Position numbers and translations under genes: made by a program. From Agrypnia vestita (lineage: Eukaryota; Arthropoda; Insecta; Trichoptera; Phryganeidae), in contig JADDOH010004038.1 of the NCBI GenBank assembly GCA_016648135.1, forward strand, positions 62,001-126,000: DNA of 64,000 bases, written 5' to 3'. A model generated the notes under the pieces. That model had not been told where the DNA came from, ran no database searches, and saw only the letters and a list, made by a program, of their open reading frames with translations. Below, piece by piece: positions 1-11,332 of this stretch; the stretch's first letter is position 1; each line of letters opens with the position of its first letter.

Positions 1-601
1 TATACACTATAGTGTGTAAGAAGTATTGGATATTATGACATTTGAGTTCAGGGGATTTTGGAAATTATTTGGTAATATAAGTAAAAAAACCAAACCAAAG
101 AAACCAAAATGCCGCAAGTCAAATATCTTTAAAATGACAAATTATTTTGAAAATCTAAAATCATGTATTCATAAAGCTTATATTGTGTATCCTGGAGGTT
201 TGGTTCAGTTGAGTAATAATTTATGTCGAGACAAATGAATGTTGAAAACTTCAAATAGGTTATACCCAGAACATGACATGATATTTGGGATTGTGGGTGC
301 GATATATTGTACAGTAAATATAAGTCAATAATATTTTAGATATTGATGTTATAAAATAGTAATTAATACCTGTTGTATGGCACATTCCGGCAGTAAATAA
401 ATGTGTTGATTGTGGGGATAGTAGTGGTACTTGGTTGGCTTGGCGAGCACAGATGCTGAACCATCAGGTAGGGGCACAGCCTGCAAAATAAACATTTATA
501 CATATATGATTACAATGAATGTGGTTTTAATGAGAGAAAAATATTTATTTTTTGTGCGAAGATTAGTAATTTTCAATTGGATACCAGAATAGGTTAGTGC
601 C
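1..601. other. AT-rich intergenic stretch, nothing recognised
   Basis: A 70-codon frame at 26-238 is lysine-rich and resembles no family I know. No repeat structure was found apart from A/T runs. Confidence 0.4.
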
Positions 602-604
602 TTA

Positions 605-749
605 GGCCCGGTTGTTTCAAGTTCGATCAAAGTAAGCGGTCGAATAAAGCATAGATTTTTACGAAAATGGATCGTCTGATTGGTGGAGAACGTAAAAATC
701 TATGCTTTAAAAGAACGCTTACTTTAATCCAACTTGAAACAACCGGCCC
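605..749. mobile_element. MITE with TTA target duplication (PIF/Harbinger-like)
   Basis: A 145-bp foldback whose ends read ggcccggttgtttcaagtt and, inverted, gggccggttgtttcaagtt. The inner parts also pair (agcatagatttttacg with cgtaaaaatctatgct). It is flanked by TTA at 602-604 and 750-752. A 3-bp TTA duplication is the hallmark of PIF/Harbinger-derived MITEs. There is no coding capacity. Confidence 0.8.
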
Positions 750-813
750 TTAGTGGTTAGTTTGCAAAAGAAGTCTGGCAGGTACCCCTATTTACATTAT
801 TATTATTTTATTT

Positions 814-991
814 AAAAAAAAATAGAGATGTGAACACGGAATTCGTGTCACATCAATATTCTTACTAATTTCAAATTAAGCTAAACGCTTGTGCTATGAA
901 AATAAGACTAACTTGCTTGTCTGGAGTGAGATTCGAACCTGCGACCTTTGGATCACGAGGCGAGAGTCCTAACCACAAGACCAACAAGCTA
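814..991 (-). mobile_element. tRNA-headed SINE, copy 1
   Basis: Read on the minus strand it opens with a tRNA-like head: an A-box-like stretch around ttgtggttaggac and a B-box-like ggttcgaatctc. Then comes a body with gatgtgacacg and catctctatttt, ending in a homopolymer run at 814-822. The body matches 3,171-3,320 and 19,190-19,331, so this is a retroposed family rather than a tRNA gene. The acceptor ends still pair over 7 bp, but the anticodon and T arms do not. Confidence 0.65.
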
Positions 992-1464
992 CTCAAACTT
1001 GTAAATATTGATAATGGATAAATTTGCAAATAAATGTTCAGTTTTCGAGGTTTATTAATAATGCTGAAAATATAATCAATGCAGTCAAGTGTTTTTCTCT
1101 CATTAATACATACTCTATTAGTAGGTCTGAGGCTTACCTGATGCTCAAAGTGCCAATGTCAAAAAAGTGGACTGTTCAAGGGAGAGGATTGTTTGTTTCC
1201 CATAAACAATAGGTGTAAATAACTTAACATAACACATCATGATCATCTGGGTACAGAAAATATTTATATTTAAAGAAGCCTCCTAAAAGAAGTTACTCCT
1301 AAAAGAATGGTCATTTAGGAGTACTTTCTGATGCCTAACTCATTTTGACCGAATAGGCACAGAAATAACTACATCTTGTTGACGAAACATGAATCAAACT
1401 TTGAATTAAAATGTAAATAAATATCTACATTGACTCATTTCATTAGGTACTGACACCTACTAGT

Positions 1465-1668
1465 GATGTTTAAACTGTTATTTTGACCAGTTATACATGT
1501 CATGTTATATGAGATTTGTATCTGATCATATGTTGATTGGTAGCTGAGATCTAAATGTTATTTAGAAACGATGGTTACCCGTCGAATCAAGAAAATTCAG
1601 TTATCAATCATCGATAGAATCAGTTTCCAAATAACGTTTATTGTGTAACCGGTTAAAATACCATCTCT
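1465..1668. mobile_element. Foldback MITE, copy 1
   Basis: Imperfect inverted repeat of about 200 bp. The left arm (near 1,475-1,548) contains ttattttgaccagttat and the right arm (near 1,597-1,668) contains the inverse ggttaaaataccatc. The centre carries gatggttacccgtcgaat, which recurs at 58,116 in the related copy 58,001-58,190. No coding potential. Confidence 0.6.
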
Positions 1669-3170
1669 ACCTATTATCCACATTTAGACCCCAACTTTAG
1701 ACTCAAACTATGCGAAAATTATGTGGAAATGAAACTTGTAGACTATTATATATATTATATTACGTGAAGATGAAAATAATTCAAATTGTTTATCTATATA
1801 CTTGGGTAACTTGGGAACGCCTACATCGATAGTAAGACTCAAGTATTAACCGCCGTAAATTGCCGTTATTATAAAACATTATGTAAATCAATAGTAATTC
1901 ATCTTTTCACAATGAAATTTCTATGAGTAACGTGTACTATCGTAATAATTTACAATTTACCTCGTTCTCAGGGCCGCCATATTGTAGGTATAAAAAACTT
2001 GTCAGAAAACGCGGGACTCGTAATTTTCTTCAATAGCGCGGGAAATAATGAAGCGATATAGTATAGTAATGGCGGCTCACAGACGCGCGAACAAATTCAT
2101 GTTTCTTTTTTAATTGTCGTATAACAGCAAATAATTGCAGCATTTACTTGGTTGCTGTTTTATTATTCACACTTGGAAACAATAAAAAAATTTGATGTGT
2201 AGTTTTTAATTTATATGGGCACTATTCTCACAATAAATTTAACGCAGTTAGCCTCGCGGTGAAGTCAAAATCTCGTATTTTTGTGTCAGTTATATTTTTT
2301 ATTTACTAGCAGAAAGCAATCAATTATGTTGTGGCCGCTGAGCGGTCATGCTCAGTGTTTTTTCAATTTATAAATTAGTAAAAATCGTGTTATTTTTATT
2401 GTGTTCTCTATTCTTTTTGCAAAAATGGAATTTAAATGAAAGCAAATTCAAAAAAAATGTAAATAAAATTATTTTTATCTAACTTCAAATCAAAAACAAC
2501 GTTATTGATGTACGTGATGATAACAATAGATATTACTTTGACCATTTGAGCTGTCTTCAAAAGTTTGTAAGTAGGTATTATCATTATTTTCACTTTTCAA
2601 AAGTTCAATCTGATAGTTGTTTTAGTTTGGAAAAAATGCTTTTCTTGACACATCTCTAAATGGCGTGACGGACGTAATGCCGTTTTATATTACAGTAGGT
2701 ATTTAAAGGAATAAGACAATGTATGTATGTAATTTTTTTTCAATATATGATATTTACGGTATACGATGGATTAAACTATAGTAAATTTTAATTTTAAAGA
2801 AACGGAAAACATTGATTGACATTATACTTTTAACATCTGATTCTGTCACAAATTTATCTTTAAACTTAATTGACTTAAACCATTCATGCGCCTATAATCA
2901 TTGCAGTTACATTACGCCTAACGATGCAGTGTGATTGGAGTTTTTTTATCTGTTTGTTAATTGACCTGTTATTATTTTTCGACAGTTTTCTTTACGAGTG
3001 TATTTTATTGTTTCACGCTCTTTGGGCCGACAAAATCTCGTCTTAATTGCTGACGAATAGCCAGGTTTACATATCTACAGTTGTCCACTAAATCATCGCT
3101 TAAATTATACAGTTGTGAACAAAAATGTCATTTGTAAACATGCCAGTTTTTTTTACACAACGTAATTTGG
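1669..3170. other. Intergenic, no gene recognised
   Basis: Mostly AT-rich. A slightly GC-richer patch at 1,965-2,100 has cgcgggactcg and agacgcgcgaac beside tataaaaaac. It could be a promoter or 5' UTR, but no open frame or splice signal supports a gene. Confidence 0.3.
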
Positions 3171-3320
3171 CTTAGTGGTAAAACACTAGTCTAGTGACTG
3201 GCTGCCGGATGTAGCATCGCACCTGAAGTCCTATTTTAATAGCACAAGCCCTTAGTTTAGTTTCAAAACAGTGAGAATATTGATGGGCGTGGCGTACATA
3301 ACTCTATTTAAGTTAGCTTT
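3171..3320 (+). mobile_element. tRNA-headed SINE, copy 2 (eroded)
   Basis: It starts with the A-box-like ttggcttagtggtaaaac, has a badly eroded B box, then a body containing atagcacaagc, ttagtttagttt and gaatattgatg that follows the order of the 814-991 copy. It ends near ctctatttaag. Confidence 0.5.
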
Positions 3321-3640
3321 TTTGGCGCTTTGAGGGCAAAATTTTCATTGTAACTTCCGTTAGCGCTGTAGCTTTCTGTTGTAGCGGGAAACACCATGTA
3401 GCGAGAATACAAGACCAAGAAATGCATTTGAAATTAGTGTTCTAGTAATTTATACATATAATAATTTCGTACGAATTCTCGGCTAAAAATACTAAATTAT
3501 ATGGCTGGAGGGAGACTCGGACCTCGGTCGCGCGGACAACAATTGTTCAATTTCGCAAGCTTATACAAAGATTAAGATCAGGGATTATCTAAGACGCGAA
3601 TCATTAATTTAAGAAAGTTTTTGCTTGCCCGTATTATACC

Positions 3641-3927
3641 TTATGTTACTACCCGGGTACCTGGGTACCCATTTTCAACTTCAAGATAAAATAATATTAT
3701 TCATAGACGCCAGATGTTTTTGTCTGTTTGGATCCCCACTATTTAAATTATTTGAAAGGGGGGGGGGGGAATAAAGAGAAGACGGACATTGCTAAGAGAA
3801 GTAGTGACCTTCCCAGAAGCTATTTGACCACTGTTTAAATATCAGTTTGTAAGATACAAAACAAAATAATGTATGGGGAAACGTCCATCCAGGTTGAGTA
3901 CCCGGGTACCTTGGGTAGCAACTATGT
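3641..3927. repeat. Inverted repeat with acccgggtacc ends
   Basis: The ends gttactacccgggtacctgg (from about 3,645) and, inverted, gttgctacccaaggtacccg (about 3,924 down) pair imperfectly. The interior holds a run of 12 G at 3,758-3,769. Probably an old foldback element. No coding potential. Confidence 0.45.
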
Positions 3928-5070
3928 AGTATGATTAAATAACAGTTATTTTAAATATTCGAGGTTACATTTCTGTAAGTATAAGTTTTAGTTTTTTTCA
4001 TAAAACTCGACAAAATGATTGATGATGATCAGTGTAGATTTTTATAACTCAATACTTTGAGTGTGATTAATATGTAATGTTGTCTGTATTCTAGTTTTTA
4101 AGTATAACTTCTACCGCGCGTACGTGAGTTTTTTTATTTTAAAGCACAGTCGCAATGCAAGATAATTAATTCTTACAAAATGAAATATTTAAAATTGTTA
4201 ATTATTACTTATAGAAAAAAATACAACGGAAAATAATTAAAATCAAAAATAATTAATTATATTATTTAATTGATAAGCAATAGAAATGGTCCCCCATTTT
4301 CATGACGTCCAATTCCTCGTTGAAATCTTAGCCCACGATGTGCATCTATTCATGGTTGAAATTTAATTTGAGTAAAACGTAAAATATTACATCAATTTTA
4401 AATATGTCATTGCATTTCCAAAATTAATTTTTTAGCGTTATTTTGAAATATGATATTTATTATAAATTACTGTAACCATAAAACGGTGAATTTATGATAC
4501 GACATAACTTCATACTGTTTCTCTTTAAACACATCCTGGACGTCTGCTAAAAACTGCCATGTCCTCGGTGATATTAAATTTAATATCGTAAAATATGCTC
4601 CCGGTTCCAATAACCACTACTGCAGCAGATCATATTGATCGTATCTGCATGTTTAAACATCTAATTTCTTACTGACTTACATCCTTTCAGTGGGCAATAA
4701 TTTAGATTCTAATATAGATTGCATGAAGCTTAGAACTTATTCCTGCCGTAAATCCTGTAATAATATCCCATCTCGCAATATTATTCTTATCTTACATCTG
4801 GTTCATTGAATTACGAACAATTTTGCTCAGTACTTGATATCAAGTCTTCACATGTATGATATTATAGTTTTATCTAAACTATTTATTTTCCTTTATTTAT
4901 AATTCAAGCAGTCATTCGTGAAAGGTAGCGAATTTCCAAGTAAGGTGAGCTGGGGTAAGTGTAGAAAATGAATAGATGAAATTCAAAGTGATCGTATAGC
5001 TTACCAAATTATCACATCGGTTCTAAATTTTTATGAGTAATATACTAACTATTTCTTAATATAATTTCAT
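3928..5070. other. AT-rich intergenic, nothing recognised
   Basis: No frame, repeat pair or RNA structure that I can support. Confidence 0.3.
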
Positions 5071-5361
5071 TTTCACCACTTTTGTATTGAAAATATCAAC
5101 ATATTTCAGGGCCTATGGCCCCTTTGTGTCCTATGGTCCGGATACAATTGTATACTTACAAAATTAAATTCAAAAATCTAGGTATAGACAATCAAAATAT
5201 ATAAAAAAAAAAAATATTTTAATTGCCTATACTTCGACTTTTGAATTTAAAGTTAGTATACTTTATATATATAGCTCTTTTGTTAGTATACAATTGTATC
5301 CTGATGAAGGGGCCATAAGCCCTGAAACATATTGATATTTTCAATACAAAAGTGGTGAAAA
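5071..5361 (+). mobile_element. Foldback element with hammerhead core (Penelope-like end?)
   Basis: Arms of about 50 bp pair: tttcaccacttttgtattga on the left with its inverse at 5,340-5,360. Each arm carries the sequence around gggcc(t/a)atggcccc next to ccctgaaa. The right arm retains a full hammerhead-like core (5,297-5,338); the left arm copy has lost CTGATGA. A short ATG frame follows at 5,391. Assignment to Penelope-like elements rests on the hammerhead and inverted architecture, not on any enzyme domain. Confidence 0.6.
5297..5338 (+). ncRNA. Hammerhead-ribozyme-like motif
   Basis: CTGATGA at 5,301-5,307, stem II AGGG (5,308-5,311) with CCCT (5,320-5,323), GAAA at 5,324-5,327. A one-pair stem III (A5327 with T5332) leads to cleavage triplet A-T-T ending at 5,333. 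Stem I is TATC (5,297-5,300) with GATA (5,334-5,337). All conserved core bases are present; the short stem III would need a dimer to be active. Confidence 0.6.
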
Positions 5362-5390
5362 CTAAGTTTATTTTATTAATTATATTAATT

Positions 5391-5435
5391 ATGTCACCAC
5401 AAAATTATTTTGCTGTTTTTGAAGAAGTAATATAA
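5391..5435 (+). CDS. Short conserved frame after the hammerhead element
   Basis: Fourteen codons, M-S-P-Q-N-Y-F-A-V-F-E-E-V-I, then a stop. No family match. It is listed because the opening M-(S/A)-x-(H/Q), an alanine at position 8 and, here, E-E-V recur at 61,084 and, less exactly, at 11,595, 32,979, 37,482, 45,671 and 7,028. It is probably the truncated start of a retroelement ORF rather than a functional peptide. Confidence 0.4.
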   Translation: MSPQNYFAVFEEVI

Positions 5436-6983
5436 TTTCCTTTATGTACATTATTTAACTGATATGTATACAAGGTAGAAAAGTGTTAGATGCACTTACC
5501 TCTTGTATGCGCTTACCTCAGTAGGTATTTAAAGGAAAAAAATTACTTCAACTCACCTTAAGTAAAATTACTATTTCCTTGAGTGATTGACGATTTCTTT
5601 ATAACTATTATTTTTATTTAAAAAATCACGAATGTTACAATAAATTTAGAAACCAATGGGTAAAAAACAAATTATTCTATATCTCATCATTAGGTTTAAA
5701 ATATAACTTAGATAAATAAAGTTGTGTGCCGACCTACTTAGGTAGAGAAGGGTAGTTTAGAAGAATAGTAGAGAAAGGTAGCTAGTAAGGAGAAGAGGTA
5801 TTTCTTCATTTGCTACACGGAGAGGAAGTAGGTGTGAAGCACTAACGAAACATACCATTATTATTTTAATTATCATCTTAGTTATTCATTATTAATCCCT
5901 TTTTTGGTACCAGGTGGACAATAAATTAAAATAAATGTAAGTTTATTTTTAATTTATTCGAAAATGCGCGTGTTTCGGTGATTCGGTTTGTGATGTCATT
6001 TCGGTATGCAGCTAGCTGACGATAGTTATGTCATAACATTATTAAAATTGAAATGTTACTGTCACTAGTCGTAAACCCGCGAAAAATCACCTGACATAAT
6101 AACTGCAGGATTTTGAAGCTGAAAATTCATGAATAGAAAACCATTTGTTTTTTTTTTAATTGACTTTATTCGCTTAAACCTAAAACAAAATTCAGATTGA
6201 TAACTTACAAATTGATTTCATCGACATAAAACCTAAAGTATATTTTCAGCACCAACTTTTTAATGACGACATTTTTGGTGAATGTTCATTGCTGATCAAC
6301 ATTTTTGGTGTCGTAATTCCAGCAAGTTACGGACGGACGTACATACGAAATTAGGAGGTTTAATTTAAAAATAGTTTATTTCGATAATTTTTTTATTTCC
6401 AAATTTTAGTTAACTTTATTCACTTTTTTAAATGTATAAAGTGCACGCCTTAAGTACCTACCTACTGTCATTTCTAGATGTGTGTTACACGCTTTACTCG
6501 CTTTTAGCGTATAAATAATCAGTATACAACCTTTACAATTTCCCTTCGTATTAAACCTAGATGTTACATGATTTAATCATTCTATTCAATAGTAAACGTG
6601 CAGCATATATCAATATGGCGTATCGTAGACTATTAATATTTAAAGAGAGTTAAAATTGCATATCAATAGTGCATATGAATACTACGTAACACAAAAGTAC
6701 ATTTTGTATTGATTTTACAAAGCTTTTAGTGTTTCATGTGCGTCCTCTATAGTAATGATGATTTATTCTTCTCGCTGCAATGTAGCGCAAGCCACCCACA
6801 CGGAGAGGAATACTTCTAACGAAAGTACTATTCGAATTATTGATAAATTGATCTCAATTTATTATTGTACTTTAACCGACGCCATAAGCTAATTTAATTT
6901 ATATCATGCATACCATATTTAGACGGTGTTTATCATCAAGGAACCAACCCGCGAAAAATTATTTTTACTGTTGTAAATTAATT
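5436..6983. other. AT-rich intergenic, nothing recognised
   Basis: The phrases acacggagagga at 5,817 and ccacacggagaggaatac near 6,796 recur with similar flanks, which suggests two small fragments of one repeat. No gene is supported. Confidence 0.3.
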
Positions 6984-7028
6984 TTAAGCGTTGTTTTTGT
7001 TTATAGCGTGAACTTTGTGGTTGGACAT
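6984..7028 (-). pseudogene. Short conserved frame, orphan copy
   Basis: Fourteen codons beginning M-S-N-H-K-V-H-A-I-N, nearly the same opening as at 32,979 and 45,671. No intact hammerhead lies upstream on the minus strand; only cgaaaacgac near 7,050 hints at one. Best read as the remnant of a decayed element of the 33/45-kb family. Confidence 0.45.
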
Positions 7029-7139
7029 AATTATTAATTTCAAGAAATCAACGAACTTTCTAAAAGCCATATTGATATTTTTAATGTCGTTTTCGATATC
7101 ACTGTGTTCTCTTTCCTAGCTGCGTTCATATATTCTGCT

Positions 7140-7657
7140 TCTCATCATCATCTTCATCCCCTTGTCCTAGTAGGGTCGGGGGGCCAAAGACTCGACAAGG
7201 TGTTTCCATGTTCCCCTGTCTTGCGCTGCTTCTGCGTTACTGTTTACATACACATTGTTCTTTCGCCTTTCCCAGCTTAATCTGGGGCGACCCACTGGCC
7301 GTCTTCCTTCCGGGATTGCCAAGAGGATTCTTCTTAGTATTTGTTCCTCTGGCATTCTTAGCACATGTCCAAGCCACCTCAGTTGTGATTTTTCTATGTA
7401 TACGAGTAGGGGCTCCATGCCGAGTGTGTGCTTTATGTCGGCACTTCTCACTCTGTCCATTAATGTGACTCCCGCTACCCCCCTTAGGAAACTCATCTCG
7501 GCATCCTGGATCCTTGCTCTCACTCTCTTCGTCAGGATCTAAATTTGATGGCCATATATTAAGGTGGGCCTGTACACAGATATTAAAATAGTCATCTGCT
7601 GTCTCCGGTTAAACTCGTGACATTCCATGTGCCGATTTCCAGCATCCTTTGGGCATA
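7140..7657 (-). pseudogene. RTE-like non-LTR retrotransposon fragment
   Basis: On the minus strand a 118-residue frame (7,523-7,167) carries the C-terminal signature seen in RTE-like elements: LRWLGHVLRM followed by GRRPVGRPRLSW. Upstream, 7,538-7,657 translates with breaks to pieces such as YRPTLIYGHQI. A further piece resembling the endonuclease start (G-T-W-N-V-T-S-L-T-G) suggests that most of the element was deleted internally. The 3' end is a gatgatgatga-type tail near 7,140-7,160. Truncated and inactive. Confidence 0.65.
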
Positions 7658-7808
7658 CAGTTGCCGGAAAACTTCTTGAAATTTTTTGGCGTAGTGGGGG
7701 AATGCGCAGAAAAAAAAAAGACAAAATTTGGGTCTTTTTGGTGGAATGGTACATGCGCAAACGTTCCCCCACTACGCCGTAAAATTTCAAGATGTTTGCC
7801 GGCTACTG
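7658..7808. mobile_element. TA-flanked MITE, copy 1 (Tc1/mariner-type)
   Basis: The ends are cagttgccggaaaacttctt and, inverted, cagtagccggcaaacatctt, flanked by TA (7,656-7,657 and 7,809-7,810). The inner ggcgtagtggggga pairs with tcccccactacgcc. It closely matches 20,916-21,058. It abuts the RTE-like fragment and probably inserted into it. Confidence 0.75.
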
Positions 7809-7997
7809 TATTACACTGTGCTAGTGTAACATAATCTGTTTCTATTTTTGTTTTAGTTCTGTAGTGTATACAGATTATGTACGTGCTATATACCTATCAT
7901 TTACATATTTATGTCTTATTATAACAATATCCTATTGTACTATGATATTAATTGTAATTTCTGATGATAATAATAAAAAAAATGTTACTGGGGATAA

Positions 7998-8125
7998 TGA
8001 GGGCGAATTTGTGTAGTCTACTGTGCGGCTCCACTGTATTTAGCGGGGTCACACAGTGGCCCTTAAGCATTAAAATGCTAACCAGGCAGCGAATGAGCAG
8101 GACCGGTATAGGAGCTGTTATTTAA
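7998..8125 (+). repeat. Four-copy unclassified repeat, copy D
   Basis: Shares agcggggt, gcattaaaatgct and gagcaggaccggtatagga with copies at 30,848, 34,600 and 41,395. No coding signal or terminal structure was seen, so the class is unknown. Confidence 0.45.
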
Positions 8126-9201
8126 AATTTGTTAGATTTTTTTAATTAACTATAAAATAAAATAATACTTTAAAACGTTAAAACTTAATACTTTTTTATA
8201 ATGATGATTAATATTTTGATTAGTTCTTAATAAATGATCTCAGTAAATAATAAATACTGATTCCTTAAATTGATATGAATTTGTATATAAAAAAACGTAG
8301 TGAGGCGTCTATCCCCTAGTATCCCCCGAAGCATTTTTAATGTTAAGCTACTATCCGCTACAATAGGCAACTATCCCTCTTTTGAGAGGTCAAATAAAAC
8401 GGAATTACTCCAAACCAATATTAATTATGTTTACAAAAATAGGCTACTATAAAAGATCAAAGACCTATGTTGTGATTTACATGTTGCATTGTTCTTAGAA
8501 AGTACATATTTTTTAATAATAGAGCTTTTTTGAAAAGTAGGGCAACTATCCGGTTTTTACCCTTTATTATACATGGTGCTAGTCTACAATATTTTATAGC
8601 TATAAGATGTAAATTCCCGTTTAAACTATTAATCAAAAATGTTCTAATAAAGGAAAAATATCTAAATCATCGAACTTTTTTTCAATATTTCTGACTTATC
8701 TTCTGTAAAACGTCCCAAATTGATTTTCTATGATTTTTTAAATTCGATAGAATAAAATAACGCACTACGTACAGCGATCATTTTCACTCCGAAACATTAG
8801 TCGGAGCAAAAAATCTATGTAGGCAGTGTTAGTGGTTCAAATATCTACTGGCAATCATGAAATGCCCTTAATTCATTCTTAATCCACGCAGACTAGTTTA
8901 GAGAGAAAATAAGAAATGTTTTTGCATAACATTATAGAGTAACTTATTTCTGGTATTCCGATTGTTAGGTACTTTTTATGCATTTTTTTTTTGTTGAATC
9001 TAATTGTTGGCAATTGCTATTTTTTCTCGTTGTTTTGTGTTTATTGTTGTTTTTTTTTCAATGAAAGTATAGTACATACATAGAATGGCACCGTTCAAGG
9101 AACACAATGGAATTGATCTAAATTCTTATTCTTTCGATTTAATCACATTGTTTTAAAATGATTATAAATAAATTAAATTTAATGGGTTTTAATATCGATT
9201 C
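8126..9201. other. AT-rich intergenic, nothing recognised
   Basis: Loose recurrences of ctactatcc/caactatcc at 8,280-8,570, but no regular repeat. No gene is supported. Confidence 0.3.
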
Positions 9202-9259
9202 TACTGTTAATGTGATTGAGATCAATAACCTACTGTTTATGTGATTGAGATCAATAAAC
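9202..9259. repeat. Two tandem 29-bp units
   Basis: The unit tactgtt(a/t)atgtgattgag... occurs at 9,202-9,230 and 9,231-9,259 with only two or three differences. A local duplication. Confidence 0.8.
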
Positions 9260-9362
9260 TCTTGAGGTTGTTTTGTTAAAACAGTTGGAGATTAGAAATA
9301 TTAAGTTTGTTTATGAACTTTGGTACTAATTATATAGAAAGTCTAACCACAAATTATCGTAA

Positions 9363-9430
9363 TGCTGTTTGGTCTAGTTTGATGTATTCTTGTCAGCAGA
9401 TGCGAAGGTCAAGAGTTCGATCACCGAACC
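9363..9430 (+). repeat. tRNA-like fragment, probably SINE-derived
   Basis: It contains an A-box-like tttggtctagtttga and a B-box-like gagttcgatcaccg at tRNA-like spacing. The arms do not fold into a cloverleaf and no second copy was found, so the call is weak. Confidence 0.3.
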
Positions 9431-9719
9431 TGGTATTAGTATTATTTTTATGACGCCTGTTTTGATATTACAATTTTCAGATGTGTAATATAGAAAGAAA
9501 TCAAGTACCAGTAACTAGTAATGTGAAGCGTGTACATTTTGTATCTTTTGTTTTTGGAAAAGATTTTGGGCTAGTTGCATCTAATTTCAGCTAGTTATTC
9601 CACATTAAGGAACAAACATCGGCAATTATTGAGATCATTCCGAAAAATTGTAAGATTTGTTCATTAGTTGAAAAAATGTTACAAATTTAGTTTCTTTTAT
9701 ATGTAAGAGAAGAAAAAAT

Positions 9720-10140
9720 AAGTTGTAGTAGAATACTAGAATTACTCCAAACGATGTAGAAAATTTCATTGGATTAATGTACCATCATGGACAATCAATG
9801 TCTTCTTAATAGTAGTTATTATATGAACAAAGTATATTAGCCCTGAAGAGAGATTATAAACTCAAAAATATTGGTTGCGATTCCGAGAAATGCTGTAATT
9901 TATATTAAGTGTTGATGAAGTATCTCAGAAAGATAATATCGACACATTTTCTTCTGAATTTTTAAAAATAATTGAAGTTTTTGATCTTCCATAATATTTA
10001 ATTATGTTCAAGATTGGAAGTACATTAAATTTATTACTAAGAATTTTGACTCCATCTTTGAGATTAAAAAATGAGATCAAAATTCTTAATAAAAGGGGCC
10101 AAACTTTTCAACCCAAGAATTAATATAATTTTTTGATAAA
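9720..10140 (+). pseudogene. Degenerate transposase-like stretch (piggyBac-like?)
   Basis: One frame reads D-V-E-N-F-I-G-L-M-Y-H-H-G around 9,755-9,795. This resembles the start of the piggyBac transposase core, where a helix with F-I-G-L-x-x-x-M-G is common. The rest is broken by stops and I cannot trace the catalytic aspartates. It could be chance. Confidence 0.2.
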
Positions 10141-10190
10141 TGTTCAAGTTTTTTTGTTTGTAACATTGTGGAAATTCATTTTTAATATTT

Positions 10191-10381
10191 AAAAAAAAAA
10201 GATTATAAATAACACTGTTTTATTCCACTATATATTTTTATTCAACTGTTAAAATGTTTTCGAGATTTCTCTCATTGTCAATAAGTCAATATTGACAATG
10301 AGAGAAATCTCGAAAACTTTCTAACAGTTGAATAAAAATATATAGTGGAATAAAACAGTGTTTTTAAAATCTTTTTTTTTT
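10191..10381. mobile_element. Near-perfect 190-bp palindrome
   Basis: Arms of about 90 bp (10,191-10,282 and 10,289-10,381) pair almost completely around a spacer of about six bases. Both ends are A/T homopolymers. Near the apex each arm has gagagaaatctcgaaaac, i.e. a GAG/CTC stem followed by GAAA, reminiscent of stem II of the hammerhead elements, but the CTGATGA core is reduced to caatga. Probably a decayed member of the same set. Confidence 0.6.
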
Positions 10382-10499
10382 CAATATAATTTTTTGGTTT
10401 GATATCGGATGAACCAGTGTTGGCTATACATAGCCACTTATTTATGCAATTTATAAAATAATATTTGATTCAAATATCAAAATAAAGTCATGCTGATTC

Positions 10500-10715
10500 T
10501 TGAAAAGTTTATTTTACCAATGTTCATATTCAATTTTCATATTTGTGACGTGTTTCGCTACTTCATTGGGCCTCATGGCTTGTTTTAATAGAAAAAAAAA
10601 GAAATTTAAATTAACTTGTATACTAAGTACATATATTTTTATTTATTTATTTAACGTTACATCCAAATGTAACTTAAATGTACCGCACATTTCTTTAAAA
10701 GTAAATAAAAATTGA
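10500..10715 (+). other. Unrecognised 71-codon frame, probably not a gene
   Basis: The translation has two hydrophobic stretches but sits in AT-rich sequence with lysine runs and no similarity that I recognise. Listed only because nothing else explains 10,400-11,300. Confidence 0.15.
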
Positions 10716-11332
10716 AGGTTTGCATAGTTTATATATGTGTATTATTATATACTTAGGCATTGCCGAGTGAATCCTGCAATAATTGCCCCAGAATGAATTG
10801 AATGCCAACAAGCGGGTTTCGAGCCTGCCCACGCATTTCTGTGAACGAGTTGCGGTACAACTTCTCTTTGAAAACTAGAAATTCTATCAACGGGATAAGG
10901 CATACATAAATTTGTTTAATTATATGTCATATTTTACGCAATATGAGAACCAGTTGTAATCGACATGTTATCGAATTATGGCTTCCAAGAGTGTTCATTA
11001 AATAACCATGTGCAAATTTTTCAATAAAGTTCTTATTGAAATCATTGTAAATATACGTTCTCTGCGTTTGCATAATGTTGCTTCAAACAACCAATTTAAT
11101 ATCCAGTTTTCAAATGCTTGAGAGTTCTGGTTTGTAACGGAATAACTAAGATACTTTCTTTCTACTTGAATTACTTTCTACTGTTTAATTCATCTTTCAT
11201 CAGTTTTTCAACTACAAATTTGATACGAATATCGGCCGTATTCTGAAAATAACAAGATTCAGTGATTGTTACTCCATCACTCAAAAATAGACGGGACGTA
11301 TTTATGTTTCCTGGGTAATTAATTAATTAATT

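Noticed and set aside
895..991. Functional tRNA gene on the minus strand
   Set aside because: The A and B boxes and acceptor pairing are tRNA-like, but the anticodon and T arms do not pair, and the sequence continues into a SINE body shared with two other loci.
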